This document shows positions 1 to 10,200 of a stretch of 64,000 nt of DNA, in pieces. This stretch comes from Diogma glabrata (lineage: Eukaryota; Arthropoda; Insecta; Diptera; Cylindrotomidae). Positions within the stretch are counted from its first letter, which is position 1, and every line of letters begins with the position of its first letter. Location: assembly GCA_963693315.1 (NCBI GenBank), contig OY856188.1, positions 152,979,064-153,043,063 of the forward strand, in the 5' to 3' direction. A program made the translations under genes and the position numbers. The notes beneath the pieces were generated by a model that saw nothing but the letters and a program-made list of their open reading frames with translations, searched no databases and was not told the DNA's origin.

Positions 1-594
1 ACATCACGTATACTTTACAAATTAAAGTTACTAGTGACATCTAGATTTCATTATTATAAACATACATATAACATAACATATTATTCAAAATATAAGTATA
101 GAATAGACGCATCACAAACTGAAAAAATACTTTCACACAACTAGACGAATAGAGATTTACTACTACAACAGAACGAGCTATGCTGCTCTTGAACAGGCTC
201 ACTTTATCCTACCCCTCTCTCCCCCAACCTTCAGTCGTTTTGGGCGGGCATTTCAAATACCTGTGTGTGCTGTGAAATTTTAAATTTTGTAAATTTTTTT
301 TTGTTTGAATACTTAACAGTATTTTTTTATTTTTTATTTTATTCAATTTTGGCGTTGTTTCCAATAAGTAAATTCATTCAACTTTATTTATTTTATACCA
401 AAGTAAGTTTTTTCATTAAAATATTATGAATTCATTTTCAACATGGCGATCGAATGAACGTGTACTGTGTGTCGCTGCAGTGTATTTAAATTAATAAAAT
501 AATTGTTTATTGTAAACTCCAAATATCTTCTAAAATAATAACTTATTTTAATATACTTCTGTTTGTTGTATATTTTAAATTAATTCCATTAATC
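1..594. other. AT-rich stretch without a recognised gene
   Basis: No coding region or repeat boundary is recognised here. It may be upstream flank, or an extension of the 5' leader of the LINE that follows, because the left end of that element is not marked by a visible target-site duplication. Confidence 0.5.
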
Positions 595-603
595 TATAAA
601 AAG

Positions 604-1160
604 TGACAAAGTTAAGTTTTATATACAATTATACTTGATACATAAACAATCAAAGATGTCCGCTTTTCTGTATCATTACGAAATAAAGTAAACCAGCTAG
701 TGCATAGGTGTTGTCTAATTAAACTTTAAAATAGTATACGATAACAATTACGGTTTTTCGCATTTGTGTATCATTCTGGAATAAATTAAAACAACTAGGT
801 AGTGTTTCTAGTGTATATAAAGTGACAACATTTAAGTTTTATACACAATTATACTAGAAAATAATCAATTAAAGATGTCCGATTTTCTGTATCATTTTGA
901 AATAAAGAAAACCAGCTAGTGCTCATATGTTGTCTAACTAAACTTTAAATAGTGTAAACCATTATAAACCATTATTGTCTATTTAGACTTTGAAATAGTG
1001 TAAACAAAAACATTTTCTAGAGTGTTATATTTAATTAACCTTGATGATAATTCATTAAACCTTTATAAACCATTATTGTCTATTTAGACCTTGAAATAGT
1101 GTAAACATGAACAATTTCTAGAGTGTTATATTAATTAACCTTGATGATAATTTATTCTAA
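604..1160 (+). repeat. Tandem repeats in the LINE 5' leader
   Basis: Two repeat types lie side by side. A unit containing 'aaagatgtccg.ttttctgta' occurs at about 652 and 871 (period about 219 bp, with a weaker half-unit near 760). A unit beginning 'ataaaccattattgtctat' occurs at about 963 and 1074 (period 111 bp). Their position before ORF1 fits promoter-like monomers of LINE 5' UTRs; that role is inference. Confidence 0.7.
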
Positions 1161-1227
1161 AATACCAATAAATCCATGGTAGTGTCATTGCTAATTGAGT
1201 TGATATACAATTTCTGAATATTATAAA

Positions 1228-1961
1228 ATGAATAAAGATAGCATGGAACAGCTATTTTCGAAACAAAATCCAGGCATATGCGATGTAATGCAAATCTTAA
1301 AATATGTCCTTGAGTCTAACAATAATATTAATGAATCCGTACAAAGCATATTGGCAGAAAATAAAATTACAAAAAAGCGTTTAGAGATTTTAAAGATAAA
1401 ATAGATGCTAACCAGAAATCAACTGAAAATAATGTCAAACAGTTAGAAATAGAGGTCAATTTTCTACGGCAAATGAGCCTTGATCATGACGTTGTTGTAA
1501 CGGGACTACCTAATTCAATAAAATCACCGAACGAAATTTTAGATGGCCTGAATAAACTGTATGAATTTGGTACTGAAAATGTTAAGTCAATATATGTTCA
1601 AACATCTGATGCTAGAAGAAAAAACCGAAGTGGCAACGGCATCTTTAAATATGCAACAATCAAATTTAACAACACTGAAGTTAAACGATCCTTATTAAAC
1701 AAAAAGTGAGAATTGGGCCCACTGTATCTCTCCCAAGCTTTTCCAGGGTATGCAGGGCCTCGTAAAGACTCACAAATATATATCAATGAAAAACTTACAC
1801 AAGTTAATGCACAAATAATCAAAACATTGCGGGATAAGAAGAAAAAAGGTACAATTAAATACTGTTGGTATAAATATGGGAAAATTTTCGTAAGAATTAA
1901 CGATGCTGAGGATACAGTTTTAATTAATAGTCTTGATGATATCAATATTAAAATTAAGTAA
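1228..1961 (+). pseudogene. LINE ORF1 (nucleic-acid-binding protein), frameshifted and with an in-frame stop
   Basis: Translation starts at the ATG at 1228. Its frame ends near 1400 with a stop, while the likely continuation lies in another frame from about 1375, so there is one frameshift. The second frame carries a short coiled-coil-like stretch, then an RRM-like strand 'HDVVVTGLP', and is cut by a TGA at 1707-1709. The same frame resumes with a C-terminal segment containing 'IYINEKLT' and 'GKIFVR', resembling the second domain found in FP-like ORF1 proteins of insect LINEs. The product would normally bind the element's RNA. This copy should not make a full protein. Confidence 0.7.
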
Positions 1962-2141
1962 ACTACGGGTAAATGTTAATGTTAAATAGATATTAATTGG
2001 AAGTTCCTTAATAATTATAGTGAATTATATTTTTGTTTTATGCTTTTGCAACTGCGAAGACACGCATCATGAATAATCAATTTTAGAATTATAATATTAT
2101 TTCGAATTATTTTTTCTTTTTTGTTCTAGATTTATCATAAA

Positions 2142-5012
2142 ATGAATACGAATACAAACAACAGCAACGACGGAAGCAACTACAATGAGCATTTTTTGAA
2201 TGATTCTGATTTTTCTACAAATTTGAAAAGGTATCCTGATAATGGGATCACCATTCTCTATATAAATATAAACCGACTAAAAAATAAATTACAAAAAATT
2301 GAAGATTTTCGTAGTAGTAAACATTTTCAAATAGATGTGATAATTCTGGTAGAAACCTTTCTCAACAAAGGTGAGGAAAAATTTATAAACTTCGATTGTT
2401 ACAAATCTTATCATACTATTCGAGAAGAAAGAGAAGGTGGTGGTGTAACCATTTTTGTCAGAGACCATATTGAATCGAAACTAATCAAATCTACTAGCTA
2501 TTTGGAAAACGATTTTCTTATCATTAAACTCATTAAACTTAAATTGCATATTGTTGGTGTCTACCGACCGCCGCACACGAATGTACCATATTTTATTGAT
2601 TATCTAAATAAGTTTATGGAAAGATACAAATCGGCTATCTTCGTTGGCGACTTTAACATAAATTTACTTAATCCTTTAGATTCAAACGTTATTACCTATA
2701 AAAGTATGCTGACTACTAACTCGGTTGACATTATTAGCAAAATTGACCCTAAATACGCAACCCGATGTGCAATTGGTGTGCGAACTCTGATTGATCACAT
2801 CCTATCGTCTGCAAGATTTCAATTTAGTATTCTCTATGACTCTTTACACTTTAGTGATCATAAATATCTGTTATGTAAAACTTCTGCTCAAACTATGACA
2901 CCTTCGCTGATCATTAAACGTAAGATTATCGACCAAGATGCTATTCTGAAAACTATTTCTGATATGAATCTAAATTGCTGCAACTTTGACGATTTCCATA
3001 GTATGGTATTAAAAGCGATAGTAGATAATACCAGCGTAATTGAACAAAAAATAACCCCTAGTAAATTTAGTAAACCTTGGTTCACAAATACGCTTGCATT
3101 TAAAATTAAAAATCGTGATAAATTCTATAAATTAAAAAAGAAATACCCCTTGAATAAACATTTCGAAGAATCTTTTAAAAAGCTTAAACAAGATGTAGAT
3201 CATAGTGTGGCCGATGCTAAACGTCATTACTACTCTAACGAGTTTACCAAAAGTAGTGGCAACAGCAGAAATACGTGGAAATTGATTAATTCAATCCTTT
3301 CTAACACGCAAAATGTACCTAAAGCTCAAAAAATTATATTAGACAAAGGGGGAACACTTGTTTCTGATGATAAGTTAATTGCTGAAGAATTTAATTATTA
3401 TTTTTCTACAATTGCCCGTACAATTCAACAATCTATTTCTACTATTCCTTACAACCGAGATCTTCTAAATTATAATATTTATAATACTCTTTCTCATTTC
3501 AAAAAAGTAGAAAGTGAAATCGTTGCTAGTGCTGTCCAATCACTGAAAGATTCTAGCTCTACTGGATGGGATGATATGTCCACTAAATTGGTAAAAAAAT
3601 TTAATATTGATCTGGTTAACACTTTAACTTGTTTAGTAAATGACTGTTTTGAAAACTCCATTTTTCCTACAAATCTTAAGATTGCTCATATTATTCCTGT
3701 TCCAAAACCAAATTCGGATATATCACTGCTATCAAGTTATCGCCCTATCTCAGTCCTACCGGTACTTTCTAAAGTTTTTGAACGACTCATTCATAATCAA
3801 ATTGAACAACATTTAGAAACGAACGATATCATACATCCTAATCAATTTGGTTTCTTGAAAAAGAGTAGTACTACATCGGCAACACTTCACCTCATTGAAA
3901 ATATTTATAATAATATTGAACTTAAACTGATTACTGCCGTCCTCTTTCTTGATCTCACTAAAGCATTCGATTGTGTAGATTGGTCTATTCTGATTGATAA
4001 ATTGCAAGAAATTGGCATAACGAATAAGGCACTCATATTATTAAAAAGTTATCTGTTGGGACGTATGCAATGTGTAAAGGTTGGTACAAGTGTATCTAAA
4101 AGAGTTCCTACTTTGTTTGGAGTTCCACAAGGATCCATCCTTGGCCCACTCTTGTTTCTGATATATATCAATGATATTTTTAAGATTGGGTTAATTGGTA
4201 AAATCCAACTGTATGCTGATGATGTTACTCTTGTCTACGGATGTAGTGATTCTACTTCACTAAAGGCTGCGCTCACTAATGATATTGAAAAATTAAACAC
4301 ATGGTTCTCGATGAACAACCTTCTGGTGAATTTTAATAAAACTAGTTTTATGATATTTTATCTTAAATTTGAGCCGGAATGCTGCAATGATCTTACTAAG
4401 GTGACTGTAAATGGAAGCGACATATGTAGAGTTCAATCTACTAAGTTCCTTGGACTTCATTTAAGCTCTAGATTAAACTGGACTGAACACATTAATTATG
4501 TACAATCTAAAATCTCTCCTATTATTGGTGTATTTCGTAGAGTAGGTAAATTTCTCTCCACTAGCGTCCTGAACTCGCTCTATTTTGCTTACATTCAATC
4601 TCACCTTATTTACCTAATTTCTATATGGGGAGCTGGATCCTACTCTCGCATTAATGCGTTAGAAAAGTTTCAAAATCAATCTGTAAAAGCTCTTAGAGGG
4701 TATGCAATGCGATTTCCATCTATTAATTTGTATTCTACCGATGTTCTCCCGTTGTCCAAACTCATTGATTATGAATACTTGATTATAATATATAAAATGA
4801 GATTCGGTATGATTAAGTTTAGCAACAATCTTGTTGTTAACTACAGTATAACCAATCGTCCTAGTTGTACTGCTAATGATTATCGTCTACCGCTTTACAA
4901 AGGTAAAACTGCTCAAAATAGCATTTTGTATAAGGGACTAAAATTGTTCAATTCTATACCGGGTCATGTTAAAGATTTGAATATCGACGCTTTCAAAAAG
5001 AAATTAAATTAA
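2142..5012 (+). CDS. LINE ORF2: AP endonuclease plus reverse transcriptase, uninterrupted
   Basis: The 956-codon frame encodes the enzyme that nicks target DNA and copies the element RNA there. An APE-type endonuclease spans about residues 35-245: E71 in 'VETFL', 'GVYRPPHTN' at about 139, 'VGDFNINLL' at about 168 and the catalytic 'SDH' at 238-240. The reverse transcriptase follows, with 'SSYRPISVLPVLSKVFERL' at about 530, motif A 'LFLDLTKAFD' at about 600, motif B 'GVPQGSILGP' at about 660 and motif C 'YADD' at about 691. A C-terminal region with 'FLGLHLSSRLNW' and the usual cysteine-poor tail completes the reading frame. All visible catalytic residues are present and there is no stop or frameshift. 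The start was taken at the first ATG after the intercistronic gap; neighbouring ORF1 is broken. Confidence 0.9.
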   Translation: MNTNTNNSNDGSNYNEHFLNDSDFSTNLKRYPDNGITILYININRLKNKLQKIEDFRSSKHFQIDVIILVETFLNKGEEKFINFDCYKSYHTIREEREGGGVTIFVRDHIESKLIKSTSYLENDFLIIKLIKLKLHIVGVYRPPHTNVPYFIDYLNKFMERYKSAIFVGDFNINLLNPLDSNVITYKSMLTTNSVDIISKIDPKYATRCAIGVRTLIDHILSSARFQFSILYDSLHFSDHKYLLCKTSAQTMTPSLIIKRKIIDQDAILKTISDMNLNCCNFDDFHSMVLKAIVDNTSVIEQKITPSKFSKPWFTNTLAFKIKNRDKFYKLKKKYPLNKHFEESFKKLKQDVDHSVADAKRHYYSNEFTKSSGNSRNTWKLINSILSNTQNVPKAQKIILDKGGTLVSDDKLIAEEFNYYFSTIARTIQQSISTIPYNRDLLNYNIYNTLSHFKKVESEIVASAVQSLKDSSSTGWDDMSTKLVKKFNIDLVNTLTCLVNDCFENSIFPTNLKIAHIIPVPKPNSDISLLSSYRPISVLPVLSKVFERLIHNQIEQHLETNDIIHPNQFGFLKKSSTTSATLHLIENIYNNIELKLITAVLFLDLTKAFDCVDWSILIDKLQEIGITNKALILLKSYLLGRMQCVKVGTSVSKRVPTLFGVPQGSILGPLLFLIYINDIFKIGLIGKIQLYADDVTLVYGCSDSTSLKAALTNDIEKLNTWFSMNNLLVNFNKTSFMIFYLKFEPECCNDLTKVTVNGSDICRVQSTKFLGLHLSSRLNWTEHINYVQSKISPIIGVFRRVGKFLSTSVLNSLYFAYIQSHLIYLISIWGAGSYSRINALEKFQNQSVKALRGYAMRFPSINLYSTDVLPLSKLIDYEYLIIIYKMRFGMIKFSNNLVVNYSITNRPSCTANDYRLPLYKGKTAQNSILYKGLKLFNSIPGHVKDLNIDAFKKKLN

Positions 5013-5240
5013 AATTATTTAATGACTACAGTAAAGAGTACCACCTAATGCATCAGAAGAAATAATTGTTTGATCCATGCTGTATGTAGTTGGAGCTGAG
5101 TTGCTGTCTGAAGTTGTTTTCGTATTTGATTTTCTTCTACTTTATTTGCTTTGTTGTAATATGAAATTGTAAAATTAATAATATTTCCATATATTATAAA
5201 ATTGTATATTTTTTTTGGAAATAAATAAAAAAAAAAAAAA

Positions 5241-5890
5241 TTATTAACATAAATATGCTAAAAAATTGAAAAAAATGAAAAAAATCGACAAGTTCGAGAT
5301 TCGAAAAATTTTTTTTTTCGGTTTTTCTCAATTTTAAGCTGCTAAATAACAATAAATCATTAAAATCGATATACCATTTGAGAGTAGACGTCTCGACGAA
5401 CAAACTAAGCACTAGTACAACATCAAAATCCAAAAAAAAAATCAATAAAGTTTTTCCATTCCATTTTCCATAATTGAAAAAGTTCATGCTTATTATGTGT
5501 AAATAATTACGTACTTTCACAAAGTTTCATTTAAATTAAATAATTTTCACGCGAGAAAAAATAAAAAACAGAAAAATCTGTTTTTCACCATTTTCTCGCA
5601 AACTTTGAGGTTATGTCGAAAAATGTATGCAACGAAAGTTTTATTTTTTTATTATCTACAATTTTTGTTTGCAACACTTTTCTCTAGGAGTCTTCGTTTC
5701 GCCACAAATAACGAAAAACGGTTTTCATCCCTTGCATAGCACCCCATTTCACTACTTCCCTTCATCTCAAGTTCGAATGTTTTTTTTTTATTGTTTATGA
5801 CCTCAACTTTATATTCCAGCCGGCCGTTGCCTGCTACTAATTTTTCTTTTCAGCTATAAAAATCCATAACGGCCCAGCCTGCTAGTAAAG
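5241..5890. other. AT-rich interval without a recognised gene
   Basis: Follows the LINE A-tail. Open frames on the minus strand near 5194-5520 are driven by poly-A/poly-T runs and look like chance. No repeat boundary was recognised. Confidence 0.5.
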
Positions 5891-5893
5891 CCG

Positions 5894-6286
5894 TGCATTC
5901 ACATAGAACAGAAACAGAAACCGAAACTGAAACTGAAAATTTTCAGTTTCTGTTTCTGTTTCTGTTTCTAATTTGGTTGACGGTGGTGAATAATAAAACA
6001 GAAACGGAAACCGAATTTTGTTTGAGTTTGTGAATTTGTTATCCATTATGAATAATAAAATTGAAGAATAACAAAAACAAATAATTTTTATTTATTAAAC
6101 CTATTTATTAAATTCAAAATTCAAAGCTTTTGTTATCACAATTCAAAATAATAATCACAAACTCAAACAAAATTCGGTTTCCGTGCTGTTTTATTATTCA
6201 CCACCGTCAACCAAATTAGAAACAGAAACAGAAACGGAAAATTTTCAGTTTCAGTTTTGGTTTCTGTTTCCGTTGTATGTGAATGC
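5894..6286. mobile_element. MITE-like foldback with long terminal inverted repeats and a GAAACA minisatellite
   Basis: The left end 'gcattcacata' is matched by 'tatgtgaatgc' at the right. Inside each end is an array of the hexamer gaaaca/gaaact, then a shared block including 'ggttgacggtggtgaata'. The arms are roughly 150 bp each, facing one another around an AT-rich centre. No coding capacity is present. A clear target duplication was not found, so the superfamily is not assigned. Confidence 0.7.
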
Positions 6287-6317
6287 CCAGCTTTAAATTG
6301 CTACGGTGAGAAACTAC

Positions 6318-6716
6318 AGGCGCTTTCCAATCGAGTAAATTACTGAATGATTCACTTAAACTGAATTGGTCTACTATTCAGTAAATCATCAAAAATAGAG
6401 CCAAAACAACAAAAAACAGCAATTTTTGACATTTAAAAAATACATAATCAAAATCGAAAATTTAGACACAAACAAATATGTTCCGATTTATTTTTTTATT
6501 ATTTTTAACGTTTACCACAAAGCGTAAATAAAAAAATATGAATATGTTGAACTGATGAACCTATTTTTTCCTTCACTTTATTCAATTCAATTCAGTTCTG
6601 TAGAAGCTCAGTTTACGTTCAGTGGAAACTGAATATTACCATTGGAACATACAAATTCCGGAATACAATTCAGTTTAAGTGAATCATTCAGTAATTCACT
6701 CGATTGGAAAGCGCCT
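6318..6716. mobile_element. MITE with about 51-bp terminal inverted repeats
   Basis: The termini 'aggcgctttccaatcgagt' and its reverse complement extend as near-perfect inverted repeats for about 51 bp (one difference seen). The trinucleotide tac lies immediately outside both ends (6315-6317 and 6717-6719), a possible 3-bp target duplication. There is no coding sequence. Confidence 0.75.
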
Positions 6717-6719
6717 TAC

Positions 6720-7184
6720 ATAGTATTAGATCTCATCGAGTAAAAGTTTTTTTAGTGTGCATGTGTAAAATTTTAGAAACTAAACATTAAAGTCATTCAT
6801 TTTGTGTTCTGCAATTCGATTTTTTTCGAGAGATGATTGGTCGGGAAAAAACGAACACGACACGATTAATGTTTTTTAATAAGATCCAAGTTTTCAACTT
6901 TTAAATGTGGAGATAAAAATTGAAATTTTGTAAGTGTAAATAAGTTGTGTTATCGAATTTCATTGAAATAGTTACCATTTGTGCTGTTCTTTTAAAATAC
7001 AAATTATTTGAAGAAGCGATTTGTCTTTAACATTGTTGATTTACGGAAAAAACTAAACTTTTCTTAAATTTGAAAGGTATTTTCACTTATCGCAAATTAA
7101 AATATTTTTTGCTACAAAAACATACAAGTTGAAATAATTCTAAAAACATTAAATTTATAAGTTGTAGTTCGAATAACATACAAA
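6720..7184 (+). promoter_or_regulatory. Probable swm 5' UTR/promoter region
   Basis: This is the only sequence between a MITE and the swm initiation codon. No TATA box or initiator can be placed with confidence. The bases before the ATG ('cataaaaATG' type context, caaaATG) suit insect translation initiation. Transcript data would be needed to place the start. Confidence 0.35.
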
Positions 7185-7243
7185 ATGCTGATAAGTAATC
7201 CAGATGCATTGAAAAATTGGCTGACAATTGTATTGGAGCCATT
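7185..7243 (+). CDS. swm: swm exon 1
   Basis: Encodes the first 19 residues (starting MLISNPDALKNWL and ending in LEP) plus two bases of the next codon, then a consensus donor gtaagt at 7244-7249. The peptide matches the known start of RBM26-type PWI domains, where LEP is followed by an [I/L]CDADP motif; that motif begins exon 2, 19 kb away. If unspliced, the frame stops one codon after the donor. Confidence 0.88.
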
Positions 7244-10200
7244 GTAAGTAATCATTTTTATATACATATGTTAATTAAAAAAGCAAAATATACATAAACA
7301 AAATACATATATGGTTTCCCTAACATGAAAGTGGGACAGTTTAAGGTTTTTACTACATACAATATCTCATACGATTAATTTGTTACTTTTGAACATTATC
7401 GTGAATATTATATAATTTTTTTTCTCACACTACAAGAAATTCACGACAATTTACTGTCAACTGCTTTAATTTTTATTTTATTAAATATATTTTAATTAGC
7501 TCTATTTAATTTTTAAAATATTATTTAGCTTACATTTGGTATCATTTCTTGTAAACTACTATACTTAATTAAACTTTAAGGTGCCTTGAAATCTTATTTA
7601 TTACAGCTCTATTTCTTTAAATCCATTCGCGCTCTGTCTGGTGTTTACATGCCATGTATGAACACTAATAACCACCACGATAGGTCCGGGGAAAGGAAAG
7701 TCAACCGAGTTAAGTATTTCCATTAGCGAATATTTTATATGCAGTTTTGAGGAAAGTTCGGATATCTTAGCCGATCATCTATTACTATTGAGAATGTATG
7801 AGTCTGTAAAAAATGACAAGGTTTGGTTTGTTTCTAACTCAGTATGTACATCTTACCAGGTTGCAACAAACAAATCGTTTATATTTCGACAAGAAAGCTC
7901 TTATTTTTTTTCCTAATGCTTTACTATAATAGAGTTGATATAATTAACACGTACAGTTTGATTATTGTTATCTAAATCTACTACTGTGCGATAATAGATA
8001 TATATCTTTTACTTTATCGTTTGATTGCTTAAATAGAGTCGATTCATACACTCTATTCGATAGATTTAGATGCTTGGATTGTCATACATAAAGACATCAG
8101 ATTTATTTGTTTTCAGTATCTTGTTTTCTAATGGAGGTGAAAATCAGAATCAATTCGATGCATGTATAAAACACTACTTTGAATTTTGAGTAACCGCATA
8201 CAGATCGATATTTTCGATACAAATTCTCATAATTTCGTGTTTCTTTTTCCTTAAGAGTTTTGCTGTGGTGAATAAATAGCGCATGTCGACCAGGTATGGA
8301 ACTCTGGAAAGTCAGGGGATTGTTTTTTGGTCAGGGAAGGTCATGGAAAATCGTGAAATTTTAATTTATCTAATCGGAAAGCAGTCAACAAAAAAAATTT
8401 TATTTTGTGAAAACAGAATGTTAGTTCATCGATCAAACCCTTATGTCGTGAATGGTTCACGCAATGATGAATAAGTAATATTTTACAAAACAGATGCTTG
8501 AGTAAGATTACTGTAAAATGTCAATTGCTCAACGTATCATTTAGTTTGTAGCTCTGTATTTTTGCATCCCATTATATACCCAACCTTAACTGTAAGCGTT
8601 ACCGAATAGTACCGGTAAGAAAATAGAGTTCCCAAATTGCCTAAAATTAATCATCGCATAACAGTAATAACTTCACTTCCATATCTAAAGTCCGCTGGAC
8701 GATTGCAATTTTATACTAACCAATGTTCTAATTAGCTGCTCAATTGCTAAATCTAAATTTAATTTCACAAAATTGCCAAATTTTAAATTAAATTAATGTA
8801 ATAAAGTTGTCAGATTGATTGATTGATTGTGTGTTTTATTAATATCTTGGACTAGTTCGTAAATCAGCAAAATCTGACACATGGTTAAGAAACTAGAGTG
8901 TTTTAAAACCGTTATAACCTCCGTTTGGATACTAATATTTTAAAAAACTTAAAATTTAGAATCTTTAAAAAATTTTATCCGTTTCTTTTAAATATAAACC
9001 TCTGCAGTTAGTGGTTTTTGAGTTATCGGCTTCAACAAAAAAGTTTGCAACAATAATTTGCAAAAATCTTTATACAAACAACAATTTGTCCATCCTCTAT
9101 CTAAATAGCCAATAAAAGTTTTGGTGTGTGTCTGTGGGTGGGTGTGTGTTTTCGTGAGATTCCTGCATATGATCTTGATGAAGCTGTAGTAAATGATCCA
9201 GGTTCACTTGAAAATGGAAGTTCTGGATTCATTTTTCGGGGGGTCTCCCGAACACATCTAAGTTTGAATCTTCAATAACTTTTAATCTCGTCTTTCCATG
9301 TTATTGAAACTTGGTATATAAGGTTAAAGTACTGTTTCCAATATTTCTGCATACAAACTTCCGGTTTGTCACTTCCGGTTAAAAAATTTTTTACATGTGT
9401 TTATCCCTACTGTACAGATCGATTTTCCAGCCTACAATTACAGATCGATTTTCATGAATCGTTTGTGAAAGCTTTCCAGTAAAATGAGAACGATTTCATC
9501 AGCTTTTGGAGTATATTGGAGTCCGCCTTACAAATGTGATTTTTTTTTCACTATGTTTTCAATGTTTGTTGAGCATACAACATTCGTTCGTGAATGAATT
9601 TTGATGGCACTTTGGAAAAAAATGCAAATATGTATGGCAAGGAGCAGATTAGTTTTTCAGGGATATTGAAAAAAGGGGGGGGGGGGATCCCCGAGCATCT
9701 GTTTTTTTTAAAGCTCAATAGAATATGTACCTGATAATCCAATTAGATGGAATGTGGTAGATATGCATTTAGTACGGTTCACAACAGTTCTGCGTCCCAA
9801 CTTCCGGTTTATCACTTTTACTTTTTCTCGTACAACGGATTTTATGTATGTTGGGATACTACATCTTTCTTTAATATTTATGTAATAAGAACTACGCGAA
9901 ATCTATAATATTGGTTAACCATTAATTAAAGTATTTTATCAATATTATCTCACTATTTATCCAGAACATTTTGTTTCCAGAGCTGTGGTGAAGTTAGCCT
10001 ATGCATCAGCAATAGTTTTTTTTCTTAGAATTAAACTATTATGATATTTGCAGTAATTACATGATGTTTGATATGGAGTAGGCTTGCGGAGTGTTTTTCA
10101 TATAGTGTCATATATTGTCACACATATGTTCTGTGGTGTTCGTAAAACGTTCCAAATTGCATATATTCTTTTTAAAATTTGTTCGATATCTGTTTGTAAT

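Larger units (their letters stand above)
595..5240 (+). mobile_element. Jockey-superfamily non-LTR retrotransposon (LINE), nearly full length
   Basis: A plus-strand LINE with a leader containing internal repeats (about 604-1160), a broken ORF1 (1228-1961), an uninterrupted ORF2 (2142-5012) and a short 3' UTR ending in an A-rich tail at about 5227-5240. The order of ORF1, then endonuclease and reverse transcriptase in ORF2, is typical of CR1/Jockey-like elements. The intact ORF2 suggests a fairly recent insertion; the lesions in ORF1 suggest this copy cannot move unaided. The left boundary is approximate. This family differs from LINE families A and B elsewhere in the window. Confidence 0.85.
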
